This document shows, one piece after another, positions 10,771 to 21,039 of a stretch of DNA of 64,000 nucleotides. The translations under genes were made by a program, and so were the position numbers. The notes beneath the pieces are model-generated. The model saw only the letters and a program-made list of their open reading frames with translations. It ran no database searches and was not told the DNA's origin. The stretch is from positions 283,501 to 347,500 of the forward strand of contig JACEFZ010018119.1 in the NCBI GenBank assembly GCA_014155875.1, given 5' to 3'. Positions within the stretch are counted from its first letter, which is position 1. Each line of letters begins with the position of its first letter. This DNA is from Cepaea nemoralis. Its lineage: Eukaryota; Mollusca; Gastropoda; Stylommatophora; Helicidae.

Positions 10771-11744
10771 CATGATCATCATCATCAAGTGCCCTGCCAG
10801 CTGGCGTAGGCGTTCATGGCTCTCCACGGATCTCGGTCGTTGGTGTTCTGGATCAACTCTGCTGTAAGGTATTCCTCCATGCCACCGTCTCAATCCATCC
10901 AGCATCATTTCTCTTGGTCTGCCTCTGCCTCTCTTCCCCTCGATCTTTCCAGTTGTCACGATGTTCTCCAATGCCTCTCTTCTCATCACATGACCGAAGA
11001 AATATGTTTGTCTCTTCCTTATTGTTGTATATAATGTTCTAGTTTCATGAGCCTGTATCAGGCAGTCGTTGTTAGTTACTCTAGCAGTCCAAGGAATTCG
11101 CAACATTCGTCTCAGGAATCACATCTCTGATTGCTTCTAATTTCTTCTTAATTTGTTCATTTATATTCCAAGATTCACTGCCATACAGCAAAACTGGTTC
11201 TACATAGCATTTCAGCACTCTCTTTCTTACATTCAGTGATAGTGACTTATTGCATAAGATACTCTTCATTTTCTTAAATGCGGCCTTTGCTTGCCCTATT
11301 CTGCTCTTAATCTCTGTTGTACATCTTCCATCTGATGTTATAAATGCCCCTAGGTATTTAAAATTATCCACTTGGTTAAGAATTTTCCCTTCTATTTCTA
11401 TGTCACATTTTGGTGTCACCTATTTTCTTTGATATCACCATTATTACTGATTTCTTGATATTCAAGGTGAGTCCTTTCATTACACTCTGTTACTACAATG
11501 TCCAACAATTGTTGTAGGTCTGCTGAATTATCCGCCAACAATACTGTGTCACCTGCATAGCGTATATTATTTATATTATAACCTCCAACTAGTATTCCTG
11601 GCATCTCTTTGATCTCTCTCATTATTACTTCTCTATATAGGGAGAAGAGATCTGGTGACAAGACACACACCTTTCGTACTCCTAGCTTTTTCTGTTCGTA
11701 ACTACCCTCTTTATTTCCCATTTTAGTTGCTGCTACTTGGTTCC

Positions 11745-12220
11745 TGTGGCTAAGGGCTTGCGAACGCGGTTTGTGAGCCCGTATACCCGTGTTCGAAACA
11801 CAGCGGTGCTGGTTTTTTCGATAAAGGGAAAAAGGTATAGGAGCCAGTCGTTCAGAAAGTAATGGCAAACTAAAAAATGTTTGCATATCCTTTACAGGAC
11901 ATCGCTGTCAACATCAGCATCTTTCAGCTAATTGTTGATTTCTTGGCAAGATTACGCTCAGTAGTTTGCCATTGCTTTCTGAGCGGCCGGCTCACATACC
12001 CCGTAAGTTACCGACGCGATTCGAACCACTGCTGATTCTCACCGTCGTCACGTTACTTACGAGAGTATACGAGATTACGGAGAAAAGTTGCTAACCTCTA
12101 GGCCACAAAGCCGGCAATGGCAAACTACTGAACGTAAAATTTGCCCAGGAATCACGAACAGCGAAAATGCTGGGGTTGACTGCTACGTCCTGTGAAGGAC
12201 ATGCAACTTAATTTTTTTTT
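11745..12220 (+). mobile_element. tRNA-derived SINE (family S), host of a nested SINE
   Basis: The left part 11745-11872 has a tRNA-like head (TGGCTAAGGG A-box-like, GTGTTCGAAA B-box-like). The right part 12116-12220 has the common body (GAAAATGCTGGGGTTGACTG, TCCTGTGAAGGACATGCAAC) and an AATTTTTTTTT end. Target duplication ACTTGGTTCC at 11735-11744 and 12221-12230. Removing it restores the LINE reading order. Confidence 0.88.
11873..12115 (-). mobile_element. tRNA-derived SINE (family S), nested
   Basis: 243-bp SINE on the minus strand: A box TGGCCTAGAGG, B box GGTTCGAATCG, shared body GAAAGCAATGGCAAACTACT and 3' TCCTGTAAAGGATATGCAAA. It is flanked by a 12-bp target duplication AATGGCAAACTA (11861-11872 and 12116-12127), so it inserted into the body of the plus-strand SINE. 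Confidence 0.92.
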
Positions 12221-13226
12221 ACTTGGTTCCAGTAAGTATTCTTTATTATTCTTAAATCTTTCCCATCAATGTTGATATCTTCCAACATTTTAATCAGTTC
12301 ATCATGATTTACTTTATGAAATGCCTTAGTATAATCTATGAAGCATAAATATATGTCTTTCTGTTTCTCTATTGACCTTTCTATTAGTGTCCATAATGTA
12401 TATATTACCTTGTTTGTGCCCTTTCCCTCCAAATATCCATACAGTTCTTCATTAATTTCCATTTTTGTTTTCTTTCTAGTTCTTCTCATTATGATTCTGA
12501 GTAGAAGCTTAGTGATTTGGTTTATGAGATTAATTGTACGGAAATCTTCACATTCAATTGCTCCTGGTCTTTTTGGTATAGCTATAAATACAGATTTCAG
12601 CATATCGCTCGGTAAATATCCACTGCTGTAAATATAATTTAACATTTTGGTTAATATATCTACTCCAAATTCTCCCAATACTTCTAATTCTTCTATTGTG
12701 ATTTCATCTGGCCCAGCTGTTTTTGCTTTTTTTCATATGTTTTATAGCGTCAGCGACTTCTTCTTTTAGAATAGTTGGGCCTTCTAAGTTACTTTCTTCT
12801 GTTAATTCTTCCCTTTCTCCATCATATAATTCTCTTATATACTCATTCCACCTCTTCCTTATAGCACCTTCCTTCAATAATATCTTTCCTGTTTTTGATT
12901 TCAAACACCCAGTATTTATTATTATTCTTCCTGTGAGCTCCCTGATTTGTCTGTGCATATTTATTTGTATCTTTAATGGCATTTAATTTAATATTTTGCA
13001 CTGTTCGTTTAACCAACTTTCTTTTGCCTTCACACATTTATCTTTTATTTCTTTATTTATCTTAGCGTATTCTTGTTTGTCATTTTTACTCTGTTTTTTT
13101 TTTTTTTTTTTTTTGGACCATCAACATTAAGATTTCTTCGTTCATCAATTTTTTCTTAGCTATTTGGCTTCTCTCTGGTTATATCTCTTTGCTAGTTTGA
13201 TGAATGGAGTCCCTTAACATTTCCCA

Positions 13227-14058
13227 TTATTCATTTATACTCTGTATTTTAGCTATCACATTGTACCTATTTTTCACAGTCACTCTGTATTGTTCTTGAA
13301 CTTCTTTATCTACATTTAAAATCTCTTGATTAAGTCTCACATTCTTAACCGTTTTCCCCACTCTCTTTAATTTTACTTTTATTAGTCCGCATTGTGGTAC
13401 ATGATCACTATTACAGTAAGCACCAGGCATTGTCTTTACATTAATTAAAGCATTTCTAAATCTATTATTAATAAGTATGTAGTCAATTTGGTTGCGTGTT
13501 TTCTTATCAGGGCTTTTCCATGTGTATAATCGTCTTTTATGATGTTTAAACCATGTGTTCCCAATTATCAAGTCATTGATATATGTCCATTCTATTAATT
13601 GTTCTCCTCTTTCATTTCTGGTATCTAAATCATAATTCCCCATTACATACTCCATTTTCCCCTTTCCTAGTTTTGCATTAAAATCTCCAAGTATTACTTT
13701 TATTTCTTGTGATCCAATTTGAGCCTTCGCCATGTCTATTTCGTCGTAAAAGTGTTGTATTTCTTCATCATTACTGCTTGTTGTTGGTGCATATACTGGT
13801 ATGAAATTTATATCTATTGGTTGGTTTGCCTTTGATTTTGACCATTACAGCTCTATCTGAAATACACCAATATCCATTAATTGATTTGGCTGTTTTCTCA
13901 TCTAACATTATTCCTACACCTTTTTCATGTGTATCCCCTCCAGAATAAATTATTGTGTGGTTGCCAGCTATAATTTTGCCCGATCCCTTCCATCTCATCT
14001 CACTTACGCCTAGTATATTCATTTTCGTGCTATCCATCTCTCTTAGAACATTGTTCAA
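13227..14058 (-). pseudogene. LINE family A endonuclease domain
   Basis: Two overlapping frames cover an AP-like endonuclease. Frame 14058-13771 has LREMDSTKMNILGVSEMRWK (E of the catalytic set) and YSGGDTHEKGVGIML. Frame 13733-13227 has VILGDFNAKLG (GDFN motif), NQIDYILIN and NSDHVP (SDH motif). A frameshift near 13760 separates them. The enzyme would nick target DNA for target-primed reverse transcription. Confidence 0.85.
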
Positions 14059-14973
14059 CTTTCCTAGCTCATTTAATGTCCTAACATTGAGTCCTCTAAA
14101 AGTACTGAAGAGTTTTGGTCATAGACCATAACTTTAGGAAGGGAAAATCCCAATTGCACCTCCCCGTGGTAGAGAATGGGAAACACTCCACGGTGTGGCT
14201 AACGCAGTCCTGGGGACCGAGTATCCACCGGAATATGTGGACAACTCTGCAGCTGAGCAGAGCAGGGCACTCACTTGTCCTGACAGTCGGAAATGGCTGT
14301 CAAAGGCAGAGGTAAAAGATCCCCATGTGGATGTGGAAGGCAAGAGGAAACCACCACATTACCTTCCAAGACTTCATGGCAAAACAAATTTCAGAGTTAG
14401 GTAACGACGTTAATGGATATCTTAGGACATCCTCGCCCGGTAGGGACAGTCATGAGCCACAGGTGACACCAGACCGCCATCCAGCTACTGATGGCAAAAT
14501 AATAACTAAAATAAACAAATTTAGAGTAGGAAGATGACACATGATACAGGCCATAAATGTGGCAGCAGAGGCAAAAAGAATTAAGTGGGAACAGTTTATC
14601 AATGAAGTCGGTGGGGATGTGACATTTGGTAAATTCTGGAGGCTGCACCGGCAGATGCAAAGACAGGCGATGCTTGGTACACATGGTACCGTTTATGATG
14701 AAAACAACCGACCTATAACAACTGACCAGGACAAAGGGGAGACATTTGTAATGTCGTAATCTGCTTCCCAAAGGGCTCGGGAGTTACCGGCCTGGGAAGG
14801 ACACGTGGGTCAATGCTGTAACTTTTGCATTTGGTGTCTACGAGGACTTCCAGGATAAACAAGAGACAGTGGTTGTAGCTCTTGACCTGGAGGATATCTA
14901 TAATAGGGTCAGGTAAGATAGGTTGATATATACACTGTTGGACATGGAGGTCTGCCCTTGCCTTGTTAGATGG

Positions 14974-16797
14974 TGTCACGGAACCACTGAAATGAACGAT
15001 AAGATGATAAAATAACAGAGACAATTGTATTCACAGCTGCAATTGTTTGTTACCAGTGGGGACACACTCACGGCGGATCAAAGGAAACCGCCAGTCTTTG
15101 AGAATTCCCTAGGAAATGGGAAAATATGTCGGCCTGTTGTTTTGCCGAATCGCAAGTTGAAAGGAAAGACGGGTGCGTTAGTTGTAAGAAGAGAGACAAC
15201 TCTTCTTGTGAAGTTAGGGACGGATTGTCTGCCCCTGGGGACACCTGTTGTTGACATAGAATGACGTCACTAGGACAATCCCAGGCTGTATGAAAACAAA
15301 CTTGTGCCGCCAGTGTGAAGAATGTGATTTAACTAGACTGACGTGTTAGCTGGCTCGGTTCTAATATTGAAAAGAATCTCGTGTGTTCGGTATCAATTAA
15401 TGTTGAGAAACATGTGTCTTTCATGGCAAAGTGTAGATTCAATTCAGAATTGAGCTAGGATTTCATAAGGTATTTAGAGATAGCCTTTAGATGTAAATAA
15501 TGTAGAACAGTCTAGTGATAAATAGAGTGTAGGACTTTAACATAGTGTTGTTGCGTTGTGGTTAGGTATTCAAGGAGTGTCGGCGACAGTAGGAAGTCGC
15601 ATTGTTAAAATTAACTAGTGTGAGACGTCAATTAGCTCAGCTGGTTGGAAATAGTGAAGTGGGATGATATTTAGAAGGATTGAGGATGGTTTGGGGATAG
15701 GGGAAATGTCCAATGGTGGGATCTTCCAGTGGGGGTCTACTGGGGTTCTGCACTTTACATTTGGTCTTTCCTTGTCTTACCCTGATTCGGACCGAATGTG
15801 ATGAGCTCCTCTGTCCCATGGCAGAGTTTGGTTCACTGTATATATCTGAGTGAGGCCATCGGCCTACACTCATCTAATAGGGATCAGTGTTCGGTTGCTC
15901 TCACCAGGTGTGTGTTCTCTCTCTTTCACAGGTTCCCTCAGGTTGTCAAGAAAACCAATTGAAACATCACAACTTTCAGATCATGGATAAACTAGTGCAG
16001 GAAGATGTATTCAGTGGCCTTTGCACTGGGCCTATAATAGAAAGGGTCTGAAGAAACAGGGCTCTGTTGAGCCGATACATATAAGTATCCGACAGGATGA
16101 CTTCTTAACGATAGTGATTGTTGTTTCACACCACATGTGAACAGAACGATAATGATTGTGTTTTCACACCACATGTGAACAGAACAATAGTAGTTGTTTT
16201 CCACATCACATGTGAACAGAACAATAGTATTTGTGTTTCCACATCACATGGGGAAAGCACAATAGGGAGTATTTAGGAAATTAGTATATTCCTATGAGAC
16301 TATGTATAATAACTGTGTAAGGGTGAAAACTTTAGGACATTTTTTAGAAGGGAATAATGTTATTTCAAGGGACAGTGTTCCATGTTTGTCACGATGCAGG
16401 GATTGTGAAGTCTCCGACTCTAAGGACATTTAGGGAACATTGTGTATGATCAATTTGGGATCAGTACCGAACTATATCTGAGATTGGTGACCAGGTATCG
16501 TGGTTATCAAAAGCTACTGGAGATAGTCAACATCTAGCAGGAGGGACATATTGTTTGGTGAGGTCATTTTGTGCTGACTCTGATGATGTGGTGTAGTTCT
16601 TACCGGGATGATAGGACCTGGCTCCTGAGCTGTTCGGTCTGATTCTGCAGACACACTAGAGTATACGACATACATTCTACACATACACTTCTCACATACA
16701 TACACTTTTCTTCATTAAATTAATGGGTTATTAATTTTAGAAGCTAGAGTTGTTTAGTATGTTGTCTTGGGGAAGTGTGAGTGGGGGAATGATCCAG

Positions 16798-16876
<79 letters not shown>

Positions 16877-17005
16877 TCCATTGACTGAAGGAGTGTTGTG
16901 GACGGAATCTGGTGGATTCTCCAGAATAATGATATGGGGTTAAAAATAATGTGGGTGTTGATTCCCCTCGCTCCAGGGACAACACAATACAGGAAATCCA
17001 CGACA
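14974..17005. mobile_element. Solo LTR (~2.0 kb), copy 1
   Basis: It begins TGTCACGG and ends CCACGACA (TG...CA with imperfect TGTC/GACA terminal inverted repeat) and is flanked by GATGG at 14969-14973 and 17006-17010. Joining the flanks gives continuous RT coding (motif A helix to WVAAVLYERK), which supports these boundaries. No protein coding inside, so a solo LTR is the best reading. A diverged homologue lies at about 37600-39345. It contains a (GA)n tract at 16801-16873. Confidence 0.72.
16801..16873. repeat. (GA)n microsatellite
   Basis: About 36 GA dinucleotides, inside the solo LTR. Confidence 0.97.
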
Positions 17006-17834
17006 GATGGGTTGCGGCGGTCCTTTATGAGCGTAAGGTTGCACTGCGCATGGGTTCCTGGACTTCTGACCCCTGTACTATTACACCTAGGTTGCCTCAG
17101 GGATCTGCCATGTGCCCAGTGCTCTTTAATGTCTACACCAGCAAAATCGCAGCTATTGAGACACCAGGTGTTGTTGGAATCTTGACATTTTCAGACGATG
17201 TGCTGTGTACAGACAGGGTAGAGACAGGACCAGTTTGGTGAAATACTTACAGGTGACAGTAAACAGGGTGGCGGAGGGTGCAGAGATGCAGGGGCCGTTA
17301 TAAACCCAGACAAGGGATCGGGTGTATAGTACTCCCTGGATAACCGGATCGTCAAGGCAGACTTCACAGGTATTATGTTGAAGGGATCCTCTTAGTCGAG
17401 AGAGTAAATTGAAGTACTTGGGTATCACCTTTGACAGGTGTTTGTCTTTTAAGGACCACGTGGAGGCTTTGGTGGTGAAGGCTGGTAGGGGACTTAATGC
17501 ATTGAGGACGATGGCAGCAACCGCGGTAGATCAGAGGATGCTGTACAGGCTCTTTCAGCAGTTAATAATTTCTGTCATTGAGTATGGTTTGGAACTTCTG
17601 ACAGTATCAAAGAGCCAGCTTGAATGGTTATAGCTCATACAGAATACTGCCATGCGGGTAATCCTGGGGTGCACAAAGGACACACCAATTATATGCATGA
17701 GGCATATCCTGGCGCTACCAACAATGACGGATAGGCAAAGGGTCCTTCAGGCCAAATGGTACCTGAGAGTTGCTGCAGACAGGGATCACCCCCTGCATGC
17801 AGCCATGTGGATATGGTCAAGGGTCATAGACTAA
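17006..17834 (+). pseudogene. RT palm/thumb of RNase-H LINE R1
   Basis: RT continues after the LTR insert: WVAAVLYERKVALRMGSW, LPQGSAMCPVLFNVYTS, then FSDDVLC in place of Y-A-D-D (both Asp kept). After stops in 17242-17408, MKYLGITFDRCLSFKDHVE and a thumb-like helix follow to 17633, then another frame 17652-17834 with WYLRVAADRDHPL. Multiple stops make it a relic. Confidence 0.8.
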
Positions 17835-18055
17835 GACGAGGTAGGTCTTGGATGGCACAGGCAGAACTTTCTATACGTCAGGTGTGTAATCTAGAGACCA
17901 TCAATCTCGAAAAAGAGAGGGTTTAAGTTCCGGAAGACATGACGGACTGACACAATGTAATAGTAACACTGGGTCATGAGTGCAGAGAATGGGCTTCTGG
18001 CCTCGCTGAGTTTGAAGTACAACAACTGATCCAGAGTAATACATATAAATGTGAC

Positions 18056-18550
18056 ATGGTCATCTACACCGATGGGTCAGTGGTGAGAGGCAGCCGTAGT
18101 GGTTGGGGTTTTATTGCAAAGGCTAATGGACGAGTCTTGAAAAAGGAGAGTCTGGCATATAAGACTACGACCTCCAGCATGAGTATGGAGGTGGAGGCGA
18201 TGTCAGTGGCATTCCGTTGGCTAGAGAAGACTACTGCAACACACAATGTATTCATTACGGATTCAAAGAGTATGCTTAATAAGGTGGAGAAAGGAATGTT
18301 TCGTGAAGAATGGCTGTCGTCGCTTAGGAGGACACAGATTGTGAGAATTGTATGGATATTTTGCCCTGGTCATACGGGGGTGCAGGGGAATGAACAGGAT
18401 GATAGGCTAGCAGGGAATGCACCTCTTGGTGGTAGATTCCCTACGGACAAGGTGGTCGTGTGCTTGTGGAACCAGGTGGAGAAGGCGGAGGAGCAGATTG
18501 AGAGCCCATATTTGGAAAGAATGAGATTGCGGAAAGAATCTCAAAACTGA
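18056..18550 (+). CDS. RNase H domain of LINE R1
   Basis: The 164-codon frame is a complete type I RNase H: first Asp in VIYTDGS, Glu in MSMEVEAM, Asp in VFITDSKSML, His/Asp in GHTGVQGNEQDDRLAG. All four catalytic carboxylates and the His are present. It would remove RNA from the RNA:DNA hybrid during retrotransposition. The initiator Met is merely the first Met after an upstream stop; in a live element this domain would be part of the long ORF2. Confidence 0.85.
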   Translation: MVIYTDGSVVRGSRSGWGFIAKANGRVLKKESLAYKTTTSSMSMEVEAMSVAFRWLEKTTATHNVFITDSKSMLNKVEKGMFREEWLSSLRRTQIVRIVWIFCPGHTGVQGNEQDDRLAGNAPLGGRFPTDKVVVCLWNQVEKAEEQIESPYLERMRLRKESQN

Positions 18551-18696
18551 GAGGGAAGACCAGGAAAATTTTTAATCAGATAGCGGTGGGAGCGATTAGT
18601 AGTATGACTCTTTGCTGGCTGTTGAACGAGGGGACAGAGCACGTATGGGAATGTCCTAAGTGCAGTGATGTCGGTTCTTAACTAAACTCAACTGAA

Positions 18697-18859
18697 CTAA
18701 AAATGAAGTTTTGTATGTGATATATTGTACAGGCCATAAAAGCGGTTTTTCAATGTGACACATGGCCAGAAACGTGATGTTTGCATGTGTTATATGGTAT
18801 CGGGCATAAACGTGTTTGTATGTGATAGGTGGTACAAAAGATCAGCGTGTCGTATGTGT

Positions 18860-18860
<1 letters not shown>
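18697..18860 (+). repeat. Five diverged ~35-40-bp tandem units
   Basis: Units of the form AAACGTGaTGTTTgcATGTG / ATATGGTACAGGCCAT recur about every 35-40 bp between the LINE tail and the (TA)n run. Similar units occur at 10698-10765 and, more distantly, in the minisatellite at 32890-33370. Confidence 0.6.
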
Positions 18861-19011
<151 letters not shown>

Positions 19012-19015
19012 CGCA

Positions 19016-19984
19016 CAGATGGTGGCTCAGAGATTGAAGGCCAAGACTAAAATTAGGAGGGTACTAATCAGAGAGTTGCTTTTTGCGGATGATGCTGCGA
19101 TTACGACCCACTCTGAGGAACAATTACAACATCTACTATCTGCATTCTCCAATGCTTGTTCTGAATTTGGTTTAACAATTAACAAACAAAAGATTATGTC
19201 ACAAGGTGCACATGGTGTACCATCAATCTTTATTAACGACGCCGAACTGGAGATAGTAGACCATTTTACATATCTAGGATCAGAAGTAAATAGCAAATTA
19301 TCCCTCGATCAGGAAATCAACATCAGGATTGGCAAGGCAGGAAAAACAATGAACATGTTAGCAAAAAGATTCTGGGAGAACAGGAAGCTTACTGCCAAAA
19401 GAAAAGTCCTCGTCTACCAAGCGTGTGTCCTTAGTACTCTTCTTTATGGCAGTGAAACCTGGACAACTTACTCACACCAAGAGAAAAGTTTAAACAGCTT
19501 TCATATGCGGTGTCTGCGAAGAATACTTGGTATTAAGTGGCAAGACAAAATCACAAATACTGAAGTATTGGAAAGATCAGGTTGTTTGACGGTGTATTCC
19601 ATGCCCAGTCTTCGTAGAATTAGATGGATAGGACACGTTAGGAGGATGGATGATGGTAGAATACCAAAGGACATCTTTTTTGGTGAATTACAGACGGGTA
19701 GGAGATCTCAGGGTCGGCCTCTACTACGATACAAAGATGTGTGTAAGCGGAAAATGATTGATACAGGCATTGATAATGCACATTGGGAGCACGTCGCCGC
19801 TGAACGCGTTGCATGGAGGGAAACTATCAGAAATGGAATAAAGACAAAGGAGAAAATGATTGCAGATAAAGCACACACGGAGCGTGAGAGACGTAAGATG
19901 GTGCACAATGGTGGAAATGACCATGTTGTCACATGCATCTACTGTGGGCAAACATTTGCAGCAAGAATTGGCCTTACCAGCCAC
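19016..19984 (+). pseudogene. Family D LINE: RT motif C to zinc finger
   Basis: Reads from [20 protein letters not shown] (motif C, FADD) through [60 protein letters not shown] and [13 protein letters not shown] to [17 protein letters not shown]. The frame is uninterrupted up to the LTR insertion at 19985. The first two thirds of the protein (endonuclease, RT motifs A and B) are missing, a normal 5' truncation. The C-terminal C2H2-like finger is probably for RNA or DNA binding. Confidence 0.88.
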
Positions 19985-20470
19985 TGTCAGAGTCCGACAG
20001 GGGACAGCGATGCAGGGACATCGTTACGACCGCCAGGCGACTTAGCTCCCAGTAAGGGATGCAACAACTTCGTTGCGCCGCCAGGCAAATAGGAGTTATC
20101 GGCCTGCGAGATCGCTGGCTGACCAGCGGTCAGGCCGCCAACGCAAGACGCACGCCTGCCACGTGACGCCACGTCAGGCAGGAGGCAAGTTGCGAACCAG
20201 GGACACGGAACATGACGGACGTGTGAGAAAGGCGTTGTATGGTTTCTGTATTGAAAGGCGAGTGTCTGGACATCTTGCGAGTCAGACTTGTGACTGTATT
20301 GTGGATGTAAGTTGTAAAGTATCCATTATATGTATTTGTGATCATCGTTCTGTATTTGATATGTTAATACATCCACCGAACGATGTGTCGTTGAGTCTTA
20401 CGTCAAATCACGTTGTATTTGTACTGTCTCACACTTGTTAGGAAAGCGAGCCAAGTTTAAGACCCTGACA
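19985..20470 (+). repeat. 5' LTR
   Basis: 486 bp, TGTCAGAGTC...CCTGACA. It differs from the 3' LTR at three substitutions by my count (for example C/T at position 11), one 1-bp indel and a 15-bp segment missing here. Near the end TTGATATGTTAATACATCC carries a possible promoter/poly(A) region (AATAAA in the 3' LTR, AATACA here). Confidence 0.95.
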
Positions 20471-21039
20471 TGTGTGAACGTGGAACCTTGTCGCCATCTT
20501 GTAAACTTGATGTCTATGTCCTTACTGAATGTCATCTTGATGTAAGTGATGTGTCATCAATGTTGTAGAGTGTTAAGATACTTGTAGATTGTCTTTGTGA
20601 ATTGAGTTTGTGGAACGCGAAAAGTGTTTGGAAAGAAAGTAACGTGTATTGTAAAAAAATTGTTGACGGACAAACTTACGACATACAATTATACTCAACG
20701 CCATACAAACCTAATCAACACTTAGTGACAAGCAGGCACACACCAACAAATAGACGCTAATTTATCTTCTTCCAAAATAAAAGCAGGTTTTTCCGTACCA
20801 TCCGAAACCTTGCCGTAGAGGTCATTTGTAGTCTGAGGTAGCGACCCTACAGTTCCTAGCCCGATTTCCAACCGTTCTTCACCGCATCCAGGGCACTTGA
20901 GTATACTTTTTCCTTTTCGTATACTTTAAAAATGCATTTTTAGGCACATATCGTCCATATAAACAGATTGTAACTTGTTGATTACTAACCACTTATAATA
21001 TATTGTGTGTGGCTGGTATTTCATTGACATTTTTCCATC
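20471..21039 (+). other. Leader of the LTR element
   Basis: 569 bp between the 5' LTR and the gag start codon. A tRNA primer site is not obvious: no TGG directly at the LTR edge; TGGAACCTTG starts 10 nt downstream at 20481 and is a weak candidate. Confidence 0.6.

Larger units (their letters stand above)
10800..12678 (-). pseudogene. LINE family A RT and C-terminal domain, split by SINEs
   Basis: Before the insert: GYLPSDMLKSVFIAIPKRPG and CFIDYTKAFHKVNHDEL (motif A Asp present; the second, usual Asp is His). After it: LGVRKVCVLSPDLFSLY (motif B with degenerate QG) and IRYAGDTVLLAD (YADD changed to YAGD, loss of a catalytic Asp). The thumb and C-terminus read LLYGSESWN, then MLRIPWTARVTNNDC and GHVMRREALENIVTTGKIEG. 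Frames shift at about 11416 and 11100. The SINE pair 11745-12220 lies between motifs A and B. Confidence 0.85.
10771..14530 (-). mobile_element. EN-RT LINE, family A, near full length
   Basis: Minus-strand non-LTR element with apurinic-type endonuclease followed by RT and a C-terminal basic region, ending in an ATCATCATC-type tail (+ strand 10771-10785). The 5' end is fuzzy near 14530, where non-coding sequence with no homology in the plus copy begins. A nearly parallel plus-strand copy (27845-30966) confirms the order. Several frameshifts, in-frame stops and a SINE insertion inactivate it. It resembles the invertebrate 'endonuclease-reverse transcriptase' LINEs; the clade (RTE-like or related) is uncertain. 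Confidence 0.85.
14541..18702 (+). mobile_element. RNase-H-bearing LINE (I/Nimb-like), copy R1
   Basis: Plus-strand LINE with the upstream linker GGDVTFGKFWRLHRQMQ (14600-14660), RT motif A ALDLEDIYNRV (about 14880), then a 2-kb LTR insert, motif B LPQGSAMCPVLFN, motif C FSDD, thumb, and an RNase H domain at 18056-18550. The 3' end AAGTGCAGTGATGTCGGTTC is shared with other copies and is followed by a short ACT-rich tail. RT-RNase H order without LTRs places it with the I/Nimb/R1-type LINEs that keep an RNase H. It is inactivated by stops, frameshifts and the insert. Confidence 0.85.
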
